Shown: positions 7,952 through 15,406 of the stretch, piece by piece
Position numbering within the stretch: position 1 is the first letter of the stretch
Layout: each line of letters begins with the position of its first letter
Assembly (NCBI GenBank): GCA_043779285.1
Contig: JAYWEL010000207.1
Coordinates: 1 to 18,705, forward strand
Source: MGR-bin208 sp043779285
GTDB lineage: Bacteria; Bacteroidota; Bacteroidia; Chitinophagales; Chitinophagaceae
Direction of reading: 5' to 3'
Length of the DNA stretch: 18,705 nucleotides
Program-made: the position numbers and the translations under genes
Notes under the pieces: model-generated
The model's database searches: none
What the model was told of the DNA's origin: nothing
Seen by the model: only the letters and a program-made list of their open reading frames with translations

Positions 7952-8173
7952 TTAATATTCATCCTCATTAAACATGAAGTCTTCCTGAGATGGGTAATCG
8001 GGCCAAATGTCTTCAATGCTTTCATAAATTTCACCTTCGTCATCCAGCTCCTGCAAATTTTCAACCACTTCAATAGGTGCACCCGAACGGATAGAGTAAT
8101 CAATCAATTCGTCTTTTGTTGAAGGCCAAGGTGCTTCTTCAAGATATGAGGCAAGTTCTAAAGTCCAAAACAT
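7952..8173 (-). CDS. DUF2795 domain-containing small acidic protein
   Basis: The product has 73 aa and is strongly acidic. LASYLEEAPWPSTKDELIDYSIRSGAP (about 7-33) matches the DUF2795 core, followed by VVENLQELDDEGEIYESIEDIWPDYP. The whole protein resembles a form that is very conserved across Bacteroidota at nearly the same length. The molecular function is not known; the family is a small helical domain sometimes discussed as DNA- or protein-binding. It stands alone between two plus-strand transcripts, with a well-formed promoter about 115 bases upstream, a long leader containing a hairpin, and its own terminator. That isolated, tightly bounded unit suggests independent regulation. The overlapping frame 7897-8103 on the same strand is a shadow of it. 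Confidence 0.9.
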   Translation of the reverse strand: MFWTLELASYLEEAPWPSTKDELIDYSIRSGAPIEVVENLQELDDEGEIYESIEDIWPDYPSQEDFMFNEDEY

Positions 8174-8221
8174 GTTCCAGAAAATTTAATAATGGCGAAA
8201 TAATTTTTATCAGGATGGCTT

Positions 8222-8244
8222 AAGTGAAATCAATTTTTTCACTT
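8222..8244 (-). promoter_or_regulatory. Hairpin in the leader of the DUF2795 gene
   Basis: AAGTGAAA (8222-8229) pairs perfectly with TTTCACTT (8237-8244) around a 7-base loop. If transcription starts near 8281, this 8-bp hairpin sits midway in a leader of about 110 nt. No known riboswitch family was recognised. There is no T tract after the stem on the minus strand, so it is not a plain terminator. Confidence 0.4.
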
Positions 8245-8287
8245 CATTTTGGCCAATTTTTATATAGAGCTTTACTCCCGATTTCCG

Positions 8288-8318
8288 CAAAAGTAAATTT
8301 TTATACCAATTAACCAAA
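8288..8318 (-). promoter_or_regulatory. Bacteroidota-type promoter for the DUF2795 gene
   Basis: On the minus strand TTTG (8318-8315), 19 bases, then TACTTTTG (8295-8288) fits the TTG-N17-23-TAnnTTTG consensus exactly. The expected start near 8281 leaves a leader of about 110 nt. The plus strand of this 248-bp gap also holds the lolD -7 element. Confidence 0.7.
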
Positions 8319-8382
8319 TCCAAGTTTTAAAACTTTGCAAAATAATTAAATAAATTAGCTCCGGTTATTTTCAATTATCTGT

Positions 8383-8390
8383 TAGGTTTG
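8383..8390 (+). promoter_or_regulatory. Probable -7 element of the lolD promoter
   Basis: TAGGTTTG matches TAnnTTTG and lies 31 bases before the lolD ATG. No exact TTG is seen at -33, so it is supported by the -7 element and its position. Confidence 0.45.
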
Positions 8391-8421
8391 TACTAATAAC
8401 ACTCAATAATAGGGATAAAGT

Positions 8422-9072
8422 ATGCTGAAAGGAACAAATATTCATAAAAATTACGGTCCGGTATCTGTTTTAAATGGAGTAGATATAAATATTGAAAAAG
8501 GAGAAATAGTGAGTATTGTTGGTTCTTCGGGTGCAGGAAAATCTACTTTATTGCATATCATGGGCACCCTGGATAAGGCCGATCAAGGGGAAATTTCATT
8601 AAATGAAAATTCATTGCATACCCTAAAAGGGAAAAAATTAGCGGCTTTCCGTAACCGCCATATTGGTTTTATTTTCCAGTTTCATCATTTACTGCCCGAG
8701 TTTTCGGCATTGGAAAATGTATGTATCCCGGGATGGATTGGCGGAAGAAAAAAAAACGAAGTAAAAGAAAAAGCGGTAGAACTATTACATATGTTAGGAT
8801 TAAGTCATCGGTTGGAGAATAAACCCAATGCGCTTTCGGGTGGAGAGCAACAACGAGTAGCCGTAGCCCGTGCTTTGATCAACAATCCGGATATCGTTTT
8901 TGCCGATGAGCCTACCGGAAATCTTGATTCGGCAAATGCCAAAGATTTGCATGAGTTATTCTTTGATCTGCGCAAACAGTTTAACCAGACATTTTTGATT
9001 GTTACCCATAACGAAGAACTCGCAAAACTAAGCGACCGGGTTTTGGTTATGAAAGATGGAAAAATGCTTTAA
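8422..9072 (+). CDS. lolD: ABC transporter ATP-binding protein, LolD type
   Basis: The protein has 216 aa, a single ATPase domain. Walker A GSSGAGKST is at 34-42, the Q-loop at Gln86 (IFQFHHLLPEFSALENV, typical of LolD), the signature LSGGE at 138-142, Walker B IVFADE at 158-163, and the switch His196 in VTHNEE. The FHHLLPEF stretch is the reason for choosing LolD over other MacB/FtsE-type ATPases. LolD powers the LolCDE complex, which pulls outer-membrane lipoproteins out of the inner membrane and hands them to LolA. The LolC/LolE permease genes are not adjacent, as is common in Bacteroidota. A small three-helix membrane protein follows after 57 nt on the same strand; it is far too short to be the permease. 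Confidence 0.88.
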   Translation: MLKGTNIHKNYGPVSVLNGVDINIEKGEIVSIVGSSGAGKSTLLHIMGTLDKADQGEISLNENSLHTLKGKKLAAFRNRHIGFIFQFHHLLPEFSALENVCIPGWIGGRKKNEVKEKAVELLHMLGLSHRLENKPNALSGGEQQRVAVARALINNPDIVFADEPTGNLDSANAKDLHELFFDLRKQFNQTFLIVTHNEELAKLSDRVLVMKDGKML

Positions 9073-9129
9073 TTGTATTTGAAAAAAATCAATTGATAAG
9101 CTCTATCTTTCTAATTGAAAAATTAATTT

Positions 9130-9435
9130 ATGAATAATAACACCGGCATTTTAAATCATCAATATGCAGGCAAAATAATTTTTTCGCTTAGCTTAATGGT
9201 TTCTTTATTCTGGATCAGCAGCCAACAGTTCAATGTATATCAACATGCCGTATTGGGGGCTTTTTTTGAATTGTTAAGTATTCCTATGTTGTTGCTTTAT
9301 GTGGTTCTTCACACAGTCTCTTTAATTTTGCTGATTAAAGAACGTTTTTCATTTAAAACCTATGCTTTTTATTCCTTCTTGCTTTTAGTAGGGACTTTTA
9401 TTTTTGTAGTTTATGGAGGTAAAGGATTCAGTTGA
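9130..9435 (+). CDS. Hypothetical small membrane protein, three predicted helices
   Basis: I do not recognise this 101-aa protein. It has hydrophobic segments at about 14-30, 42-69 (possibly broken near IPM at 51-53) and 77-95, joined by short loops; KERFSFK (70-76) is the most basic loop. It lacks a signal peptide and recognisable motifs. It follows lolD by 57 nt and ends 11 nt before the stop of the convergent adenosyltransferase gene. Similar small orphan membrane proteins are common in Bacteroidota genomes. The frame is likely real because it fills the gap neatly, shows clean membrane-protein composition and has normal codon use, but a lipoprotein-sorting role is not supported beyond its position. 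Confidence 0.7.
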   Translation: MNNNTGILNHQYAGKIIFSLSLMVSLFWISSQQFNVYQHAVLGAFFELLSIPMLLLYVVLHTVSLILLIKERFSFKTYAFYSFLLLVGTFIFVVYGGKGFS

Positions 9436-9446
9436 TCGGGAATATA

Positions 9447-10004
9447 TTATCCAACTCTTGGCTTCCAGGGAATTTCTTTCACATCCAATTGTTTGCCGGC
9501 AAAGCGGGCAAGCACAAACAAATAATCGCTTAAGCGATTCAGGTATTTATAAATAATTGGATCGATAACCATTTTTTCTTCTGCCATTCTTACACAACTT
9601 CTTTCTGCCCTGCGGCAAACACACCGGGCAATATGCAAAGTAGATACGGTGGCATGACCGGTTGGAAGCAGAAACGATTTCATCGGTTCCAATCCTTCAT
9701 TCATCCGGTCAATTTCATTTTCAAGTAAGCTGATATCTTCTTCTTTCAAATCGGGTATAAGCAACTTGGTTTCTTTTTCCGGGTCACATGCCAATGCCGA
9801 TCCAATAGTGAAAAGCCGATCCTGGATTTCCTGTAATAGCGTTGCACTTTGTTTATCAGGAATCAAATCCCTGCATAAGCCTATGTAAGAATTCAGTTCA
9901 TCAACTGTTCCATAGGTTTCAATACGTAAATGAGATTTAGATACTTTGGTTCCACCAATAAGTGAAGTGGTCCCTTTGTCACCGGTTTTTGTATAAATCT
10001 TCAT
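9447..10004 (-). CDS. Corrinoid (cob(I)alamin) adenosyltransferase, PduO type
   Basis: From ATG 10004 the protein is 185 aa and begins MKIYTKTGDKGTTSL, the ATP-binding start of PduO-type enzymes. Upstream ATGs at 10010 and 10046 would add residues unlike the family. Further marks are RIETYGTVDELNS (27-39), the arginine-rich active-site helix CVCRRAERSC (128-137) with Arg131, Arg132 and Glu134, and NRLSDYLFVLAR (156-167). It transfers the adenosyl group of ATP to reduced cobalamin, making adenosylcobalamin for enzymes such as methylmalonyl-CoA mutase. No other B12 gene is in the window, so it may act in salvage. It lies 74 nt downstream of the MacB-type ATPase and could be read from that transcript or from a weak promoter just upstream. 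Confidence 0.94.
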   Translation of the reverse strand: MKIYTKTGDKGTTSLIGGTKVSKSHLRIETYGTVDELNSYIGLCRDLIPDKQSATLLQEIQDRLFTIGSALACDPEKETKLLIPDLKEEDISLLENEIDRMNEGLEPMKSFLLPTGHATVSTLHIARCVCRRAERSCVRMAEEKMVIDPIIYKYLNRLSDYLFVLARFAGKQLDVKEIPWKPRVG

Positions 10005-10014
10005 GGCCATATCG

Positions 10015-10045
10015 GAAAAGTAAAAAAAGGTTACCAAATAAAACA
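10015..10045 (-). promoter_or_regulatory. Possible promoter for the adenosyltransferase gene
   Basis: On the minus strand TTG (10045-10043), 20 bases, then TACTTTTC (10022-10015) is one base off TAnnTTTG. It would place the start within a few bases of ATG 10004, a nearly leaderless mRNA. One mismatch in AT-rich DNA makes this tentative. Confidence 0.35.
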
Positions 10046-10078
10046 ATCAACAAATCGACGGAAAAATAAATTTATCAT

Positions 10079-10792
10079 TTAATCAGCAAACGCAGCATCC
10101 GTTTTTTCTCTTTTTGCATCACTCTCTACATGACCATCTTTCAAACGGATGATGCGATGTGCATGATTGGCAATTTCTTCTTCGTGGGTTACCAAAATAA
10201 CTGTATTGCCGTTTTTATGAATCAGGTCAAACATGGCCATGATCTCTTGAGAAGTGACAGAATCCAGGTTACCTGTTGGTTCATCTGCCAAAATGATGGA
10301 TGGATTATTGATCATAGCCCGGGCAATGGCCACCCGTTGGCTTTGGCCTCCACTTAATTCATTGGGTCGGTGATGACTTCTGTCAGCTAATCCTACTTTA
10401 TCTAAAACATCCAGTGCTCTTTCTGTTCTTAAATTTTTTGAAACACCGGCATAAATCAAAGGCAGAGCCACATTTTCTAAGGCTGTTAATCGTGGTAGTA
10501 AATTAAATTGCTGAAATACAAAACCAATTTCTTTATTACGGATGTCTGCCAACTGATTATCGTCCATCTTGCTTACGTCATGATTATTCAGCACATATTT
10601 TCCTTTAGTTGCTGTATCCAAACAACCAATGATATTCATCAACGTACTTTTGCCGGAACCACTGGGCCCCATCATGGCTACATATTCATTTTTATAAATA
10701 TCCAGTGAAAGTCCTTTTAATACAGGCAAAACCTGTTTGCCCATAAAATAACTTTTCTCAATTTTTTCCAGGTGTATAATTCCGTGAGACAT
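10079..10792 (-). CDS. ABC transporter ATP-binding protein, MacB/FtsE-like, without adjacent permease
   Basis: The protein has 237 aa and is a single ATPase domain: Walker A GPSGSGKST at 42-50, Q-loop at FVFQQFNLLPRLTALENV (91-108), signature LSGGQ at 146-150 followed by Ser where Gln is usual (GGQSQRV), Walker B IILADE at 166-171 and switch His203 in THEEE. FQQFNLLPRLTALENV is typical of MacB-type ATPases, which work with a four-helix FtsX-like permease. These act as mechanotransmitters for export of peptides, toxins or lipoproteins across the envelope. No permease is in the window, so the partner is unknown. It starts 2 nt after the gatC stop, so the two are co-transcribed and possibly translationally coupled. 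A charged tail of about 15 residues (ESDAKREKTDAAFAD) extends past the ATPase core. Confidence 0.9.
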   Translation of the reverse strand: MSHGIIHLEKIEKSYFMGKQVLPVLKGLSLDIYKNEYVAMMGPSGSGKSTLMNIIGCLDTATKGKYVLNNHDVSKMDDNQLADIRNKEIGFVFQQFNLLPRLTALENVALPLIYAGVSKNLRTERALDVLDKVGLADRSHHRPNELSGGQSQRVAIARAMINNPSIILADEPTGNLDSVTSQEIMAMFDLIHKNGNTVILVTHEEEIANHAHRIIRLKDGHVESDAKREKTDAAFAD

Positions 10793-10794
10793 AA

Positions 10795-11085
10795 TTAACG
10801 CTTAATAACTTTAGGTACTTTAAAAAAATTTTCATCATTCGTTGGCGCATTTTTTAATGCATCTTCCTGGCTGATCATTCCTGTTACTTCATCCTCTCTC
10901 AAAACATTAACCTCATTGGTCATGTGCAGTAATGGTTTAACGCCGGTGGTATCCACCTCATTCATTTTATCAATAAATGCAATCATTTGTTGCAGGTCTT
11001 TTTTTATCTCTACTTTTTCTTCAGCAGTGAATTTTAGTTTGGATAAATCACTCAACTTATCAATCAATTGATTATTTACTTCCAT
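10795..11085 (-). CDS. gatC: Aspartyl/glutamyl-tRNA amidotransferase subunit C
   Basis: From ATG 11085 the product is 96 aa, normal for GatC. An ATG at 11106 exists but lies inside the -7 promoter element, so 11085 is chosen. The family features are LSKLKFTAEEKVEIKKDL near 15-32, MNEVDTTGVKPLLHM (about 42-56, the conserved V-D-T-x-G-V-x-P-x-x-H segment), and LREDEVTG then NAPTNDENFFKVPKVI at the C-terminus. GatC wraps around GatA and supports the GatCAB complex, which amidates misacylated Glu-tRNA(Gln) or Asp-tRNA(Asn). gatA and gatB are not in the window, as in many Bacteroidota where the three genes are scattered. It heads a short operon with the MacB-type ATPase, 2 nt downstream. Confidence 0.93.
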   Translation of the reverse strand: MEVNNQLIDKLSDLSKLKFTAEEKVEIKKDLQQMIAFIDKMNEVDTTGVKPLLHMTNEVNVLREDEVTGMISQEDALKNAPTNDENFFKVPKVIKR

Positions 11086-11103
11086 ACAAAATGTGGTTAT
11101 GGA

Positions 11104-11137
11104 CAAATATACTTGAAATCAATCGGCTCTTGCCTCA
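11104..11137 (-). promoter_or_regulatory. Bacteroidota-type promoter for gatC and the ABC ATPase
   Basis: On the minus strand TTG (11137-11135), 23 bases, then TATATTTG (11111-11104) fits TTG-N17-23-TAnnTTTG. The start would fall near 11097, a leader of about 12 nt before ATG 11085. This rules out the ATG at 11106 as translation start. Confidence 0.6.
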
Positions 11138-11245
11138 AAAATGGATGAAAGGTCAATGGTCTTGAAAATGTGTATTTTTTCTGAATAACAACCTGCATGT
11201 TGATTGCTATCAGGCAGACAAACTATCCTTATCTTCGCCATCCTT

Positions 11246-12250
11246 ATGGGAGAAAATAAAGAAATAGTTGTTAGTGGAATACGACCTACCGGTTTCCTGC
11301 ACCTGGGTAATTATTTTGGTGCCATGCGTAATTATGTCCGCATGCAGGAAGACCATGATTGTTATTTCTTTGTAGCCGACTGGCATTCCCTCACTACACA
11401 TCCAGATACAAAGGAACTCAAGGAAAGTGTGAAGAGGGTTTTGGCTGAAAATATTGCCTGTGGACTGAATCCGGAAAAAGTATGTTTATATCTGCAAAGC
11501 AATGTGCCTGAAATTGCCGAATTATATTTGTTGTTGAATATGTTGGCTTATAAAGGAGAACTCGAAAAAACTACTACGTTCAAGGATAAGGTGAGGTTGC
11601 AACCTGAAAATATCAATGCAGGATTATTGACTTACCCCGTTTTACAAACGGCCGATATTTTAATTCATCGGGCCAAATATGTACCTGTAGGAAAAGATCA
11701 GGAGCAGCATCTGGAAATGGCTCGCAATTTTGCACAACGTTTCAATCATCGCTATGGCGAATTGTTTCCGGAACCTGTAGCCTATAATTTTGGCGAAGAC
11801 CTCGTAAAAGTGCCTAGTTTAGACGGATCTGGCAAAATGAGCAAAAGTGAAAATCAAAATGCAACTATTTACCTGGCAGATGATGATGAGCTGATCCGTA
11901 AAAAAATCATGAAGGCCAAGACAGATAGCGGGCCAATAGAACACAATTCGCAAAAGGCCGATTATATCGAAAATATTTTCATGCTTATGCGATTAGTCAG
12001 TAGTGCCAATATGATCAACAAGTTCGAATCAGATTTCAATAACTGTACCATCAAATACGGCGAAATGAAAAAGCAATTGGCCGAAGACATGATCCAATTT
12101 ATTTCACCAATAAGAGAAAAGGCGACAGAGTTGATGCATGATGAAAATAAATTGAAGAATATTGCGGAAATGGGAGCAGCGAAAGCCAGAAAATCAGCAA
12201 TTGAAACCATCCGTATGACAAGAGAAATGATTGGATTAAATTATTTTTAA
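11246..12250 (+). CDS. trpS: Tryptophan--tRNA ligase
   Basis: From ATG 11246 the protein has 334 aa and starts MGENKEIVVSGIRPTGFLHLGNYFGA, as expected for bacterial TrpS; the upstream ATG at 11204 would add 14 non-family residues. It is a class I synthetase: the HIGH motif is HLGN (19-22) and the KMSKS motif is exactly KMSKS at 197-201 (SGKMSKSEN). PVGKDQEQHLEMAR, in the middle of the Rossmann fold, contributes to tryptophan binding. The enzyme charges tRNA(Trp) with tryptophan in the cytosol. It is divergent from gatC, with 160 bp between the two start codons; a near-match to the -7 element (TATCTTCG, 11230-11237) lies just upstream of the start, but is one base off consensus. No tryptophan-responsive leader was seen. 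Confidence 0.97.
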   Translation: MGENKEIVVSGIRPTGFLHLGNYFGAMRNYVRMQEDHDCYFFVADWHSLTTHPDTKELKESVKRVLAENIACGLNPEKVCLYLQSNVPEIAELYLLLNMLAYKGELEKTTTFKDKVRLQPENINAGLLTYPVLQTADILIHRAKYVPVGKDQEQHLEMARNFAQRFNHRYGELFPEPVAYNFGEDLVKVPSLDGSGKMSKSENQNATIYLADDDELIRKKIMKAKTDSGPIEHNSQKADYIENIFMLMRLVSSANMINKFESDFNNCTIKYGEMKKQLAEDMIQFISPIREKATELMHDENKLKNIAEMGAAKARKSAIETIRMTREMIGLNYF

Positions 12251-12344
12251 AAAAAAGAGAAATCCAAACTCCAAAATCAAAAAACTAGCTTTACTTTCAA
12301 CGTTTCACATTAAGAATATTTAGAACTGTACTATCTGCTTTATT

Positions 12345-12980
12345 ATGGTCAAATCAAAAAAACCAAAACACATTGCAATTGCCGGAAATATTGGTGCCGG
12401 TAAAACTACCCTTACGGAAATGTTGAGTAAACATTACAAGTGGATTCCACAATTCGAAGATGTAGACCATAATCCTTACCTGAATGATTTTTATGAAGAC
12501 ATGCCCCGATGGAGTTTTAATTTGCAGATTTACTTTTTAAATAGCCGGATATCTCAATTGATAGATATTCAAAAAGGAACGGAAACAGTTATTCAGGATC
12601 GTACTATTTATGAAGATGCAAACATTTTTGCACCTAACCTGCACGATATGGGATTGATGAGCAAAAGAGATTTTGAAAATTATTTTCAATTTTTTCAAAC
12701 CTTGCGCCGGTTGGTTCAACCACCCGATTTGTTGATTTATCTACAAGCATCTGTACCAACTCTGGTTGGTCAAATACAGAAAAGAGGAAGAGAGTATGAA
12801 GAAAATATTCGACTGGATTATTTGAAGAAACTGAACGAATATTATAATAAATGGGTAGCCGATTACAAGGAAGGTGCCATCCTGATTATCGATGTAGATA
12901 AAAATAAATTCGCCGAAAGAGAAGAAGATTTTGGTGAGATCATTCAAAAAATAGATTCACAGATCTTCGGCTTGTTTTGA
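12345..12980 (+). CDS. Deoxynucleoside kinase (deoxyadenosine/deoxyguanosine kinase family)
   Basis: The protein has 211 aa and the deoxynucleoside-kinase P-loop fold. Walker A GNIGAGKT is at 14-21. FEDVDHNPYL (37-46) corresponds to the substrate region with the catalytic acid. QDRTIYEDANIF (84-95) is the family's D-R-[ST] motif, with Arg86. QKRGREYEENI (145-155) is the arginine LID loop. It phosphorylates purine deoxynucleosides with ATP and feeds nucleotide salvage; the exact base preference cannot be read from these motifs. It lies 94 nt after trpS on the same strand and may be co-transcribed. Its last 37 nt overlap the end of the DUF922 gene on the other strand, a tail-to-tail arrangement that would give complementary mRNA ends. 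Confidence 0.93.
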   Translation: MVKSKKPKHIAIAGNIGAGKTTLTEMLSKHYKWIPQFEDVDHNPYLNDFYEDMPRWSFNLQIYFLNSRISQLIDIQKGTETVIQDRTIYEDANIFAPNLHDMGLMSKRDFENYFQFFQTLRRLVQPPDLLIYLQASVPTLVGQIQKRGREYEENIRLDYLKKLNEYYNKWVADYKEGAILIIDVDKNKFAEREEDFGEIIQKIDSQIFGLF

Positions 12981-13510
12981 TGATACACAGCATATTCTTC
13001 CAGGTCATTAAGAATTTTCTCAATATTAATTAACCAGTCCTTCTGTTTAATTTTATCAATACTATTTTTTGTTTCCAGATCATATAATTGCTGATAACTA
13101 TCTTTTTGCTCCATGATATTCTGATAAATAATATTCAAATCTTTGATGTTTCCCGGAAAGGTTTGAATGTGGTTACTCAGTGCTTTATATAATTTTCGCG
13201 TATAAATTTCTGCAATATCAAAATGGCCCTGCTCATGCATGAGTATGTAATCTGTTTTTGATGCACTCCATGATTCATTTTTCGAAAACTTACAGGAAAT
13301 TTTAAAACTGACCATATTATTCTTGCTAGAAAATTCGGCAGTAATTTGTGTAGCAGTGGTCGCTGCGGCCGAGGAGTTTTTATTAACCGGGGCTTTAAAA
13401 TCATCCCAGGTCAAAGGCCTGTTTTTTTGCCAATCGATATATTCACTTTTTTCAAGGGTGTTGTAAAAAAAAGGTTGTAAAAAAATCAATATGGAAAGAA
13501 TTAAGTTCAT
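12944..13510 (-). CDS. DUF922 family protein, putative exported zinc metalloprotease
   Basis: The product is 188 aa with a hydrophobic N-terminus (MNLILSILIFLQPFF) that reads as a signal peptide or short anchor. RPLTWDDFKAPV (31-42) is the typical opening of DUF922, whose members often read L-x-W-x-D-F-x-G. MHEQGHFDIAEI (91-102) holds HEQGH at 92-96, an H-E-x-x-H zinc site, with Glu101 as a possible third ligand five residues on. The C-terminal half is helical and charged. The family is annotated as a predicted secreted Zn-dependent protease; I know of no substrate. The stop lies within the deoxynucleoside kinase gene on the opposite strand (37 nt overlap). Upstream is pckA in the same orientation, separated by a 119-bp gap with a weak hairpin. 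Confidence 0.82.
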   Translation of the reverse strand: MNLILSILIFLQPFFYNTLEKSEYIDWQKNRPLTWDDFKAPVNKNSSAAATTATQITAEFSSKNNMVSFKISCKFSKNESWSASKTDYILMHEQGHFDIAEIYTRKLYKALSNHIQTFPGNIKDLNIIYQNIMEQKDSYQQLYDLETKNSIDKIKQKDWLINIEKILNDLEEYAVYHQNKPKICESIF

Positions 13511-13570
13511 ATAATTTTAAAACGACAGATCGCTGAAATAATTTTATCAAAACATTTTTAATAAGTTAAT

Positions 13571-13601
13571 TAAAAGAAAAATTCTGGCCGAATGAACAGC
13601 C
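13571..13601 (-). terminator. Possible weak terminator after pckA
   Basis: On the minus strand GGCTG (13601-13597), a 6-base loop, then CGGCC (13590-13586), with one G-T pair, is followed within five bases by TTTTTCTTTT. The stem is only 5 bp, so it is a weak candidate for ending the pckA transcript. Confidence 0.35.
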
Positions 13602-13629
13602 GGCTTTATAATAAGCAATGGGTTTGTTA

Positions 13630-15234
13630 TTAAATAACTGGTGCAGCGTTTAGAATTTCTGCTGCAACACCCGATTCATATTTCTTAAAATTTTCGATAA
13701 ATAGTGATGCAAGAAATTTAGCTTTTTTATCATAAGCATTCATATCGCTCCAGGTAGTACGTGGGTTCAGAACTTCGGATGGTACATTAGGACATTCTGT
13801 AGGAACCGCCATTCCAAATACCGGATGATTGGTAAATTCTGCATGGTCCAATTTGCCTTCCAGTACAGCCGTTATCATGGCACGGGTATAAGAAAGTTTC
13901 ATTCTGTTTCCAATGCCATATGGGCCGCCGGTCCAACCGGTATTGATCAACCAGACATGTACTTTTTGTTTCTTCATTTTTTCTCCTAACATAGAAGCAT
14001 ATTTTCCGGGATGTAAGGGAAGAAAGGGTGCTCCGAAACAAGCACTGAATGTTGGTTTTGGCTCGGTGACACCGGCTTCTGTTCCGGCAACCTTGGCAGT
14101 ATAACCCGAAATGAATTGATACATAGCCTGACCGGGAGTTAACCTGGAAATAGGTGGCAGAACGCCAAATGCATCACAGGTTAGAAAGAAAATATTTTTC
14201 GGTAAACCTCCAATCGAAGGTTCAATAGCATTACTGATAAAATTGAGTGGATAAGATACTCTTGTATTTTCGGTGATGCTGCCATCATCAAAATTGATAG
14301 TATTGGTACCCGTGAAAAAAGTAATATTCTCTACTAAAGCACCTGGACGAATGGCATTAAAAATTTCCGGTTCTTTTTCCTGGGTTAAATGAATACATTT
14401 TGCATAACAACCTCCTTCAAAATTGAAAATATTGTCATCGGTCCAGGCATGTTCATCATCACCAATTAATAAACGATTTGGATCGGCACTCAATGTAGTT
14501 TTACCAGTACCGCTTAAGCCAAAGAAAATTGCTGTGTCACCATCTTTACCCATGTTGGCACTGCAATGCATACTCAATACATTTTTTTCGTGCGGTAAAA
14601 TATAGTTGAGTATGGTAAAGATTCCTTTTTTGGTTTCACCGGTATAACCCGAACCGGCAATCAGTATCATTTTATGTTTGAAAGAAACCAATGAAACATT
14701 TTCCTGTCGGATTCCACATTCTACCGGATCTAATTTTAAACCGGGCACTGAATATATTTTCCAGTCAGGCTCAAAACTTTCCAATTCTTCTTCCGTAGGC
14801 CTTAAAAACATGTTAAAGGCAAATAGGTTTGTCCATGGCTTCTCGTTTATAACCCGGATATTTATACGATATCGTGGATCGGCACAAGCCTGGCAATCCC
14901 TGATCCATAATTCCGGTAAACTATTTGCATAGTCCAGAACTTTTTGAAAAATAATGTCGAAGTATTTTGTTTCTAATGGAATATTGAATTCATTCCAATG
15001 AACCGATTCTTCAGTCGTTTCATCTTTTACGGTAAACTTATCTTTTGGAGACCTTCCGGTAAATTTTCCGGTATTAATCACCAAAGCACCGCTGTCATTT
15101 AATGTGCCTTCTCCGATACGGATGGAGTCCTGAACTAATTCTTCAGGGGTAATTTGATAATGAATGTTTTTGGATGCCTGAATGCCTAGGTTGAATAAAT
15201 CGTCTGTTGAAATTGAACTTTTTGTTATCGACAT
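13630..15234 (-). CDS. pckA: Phosphoenolpyruvate carboxykinase (ATP)
   Basis: The enzyme has 534 aa, normal for the ATP-dependent family. The substrate-binding R-S-P is at 61-63 (TGRSPKDKF). The kinase loop GLSGTGKTT at 239-247 is the PckA form of Walker A. LIGDDEHAW (256-264) supplies the metal-binding acids. NTGWTGGPYG and RAMITAVLEG follow in the C-terminal half. It converts oxaloacetate and ATP to phosphoenolpyruvate, CO2 and ADP, the entry to gluconeogenesis; in many Bacteroidota it may also run toward carboxylation. It is transcribed alone from a clear Bacteroidota-type promoter. The 315-bp gap to the divergent aminopeptidase gene carries two dyads that could be operators. Nothing in the protein departs from the family. 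Confidence 0.97.
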   Translation of the reverse strand: MSITKSSISTDDLFNLGIQASKNIHYQITPEELVQDSIRIGEGTLNDSGALVINTGKFTGRSPKDKFTVKDETTEESVHWNEFNIPLETKYFDIIFQKVLDYANSLPELWIRDCQACADPRYRINIRVINEKPWTNLFAFNMFLRPTEEELESFEPDWKIYSVPGLKLDPVECGIRQENVSLVSFKHKMILIAGSGYTGETKKGIFTILNYILPHEKNVLSMHCSANMGKDGDTAIFFGLSGTGKTTLSADPNRLLIGDDEHAWTDDNIFNFEGGCYAKCIHLTQEKEPEIFNAIRPGALVENITFFTGTNTINFDDGSITENTRVSYPLNFISNAIEPSIGGLPKNIFFLTCDAFGVLPPISRLTPGQAMYQFISGYTAKVAGTEAGVTEPKPTFSACFGAPFLPLHPGKYASMLGEKMKKQKVHVWLINTGWTGGPYGIGNRMKLSYTRAMITAVLEGKLDHAEFTNHPVFGMAVPTECPNVPSEVLNPRTTWSDMNAYDKKAKFLASLFIENFKKYESGVAAEILNAAPVI

Positions 15235-15259
15235 TTGGATAGAAAAGTTTTGTGTGCGG

Positions 15260-15292
15260 CAAAGTTAGGGGTCTGTGACATTCAAAAACAAA
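15260..15292 (-). promoter_or_regulatory. Bacteroidota-type promoter for pckA
   Basis: On the minus strand TTTG (15292-15289), 21 bases, then TAACTTTG (15267-15260) matches TTG-N17-23-TAnnTTTG exactly. The start near 15253 gives a leader of about 20 nt before ATG 15234. Confidence 0.7.
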
Positions 15293-15406
15293 CAAGTGTT
15301 AGTTGGGCACTTTGAAACTGTATTAAGATATCACAAGAAGCCTATAATAGTTTTAATGAAATCAATTTATTGTTCGAGATAATTTAAGCAATTACAGAAA
15401 GATTAA

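Noticed and set aside
7897..8103. 68-aa minus-strand frame overlapping the DUF2795 gene
   Set aside because: The DUF2795 frame matches its family over its full length; the other frame runs through the terminator hairpin and shows no family features.
13177..13404. 75-aa minus-strand frame inside the DUF922 gene
   Set aside because: The frame with HEQGH and the signal peptide is the real one; this is a shifted shadow rich in Arg and Pro.
13787..14932. Frames of 60-84 aa on both strands within pckA
   Set aside because: pckA is continuous over 534 codons with all catalytic motifs, so the others are shadows.
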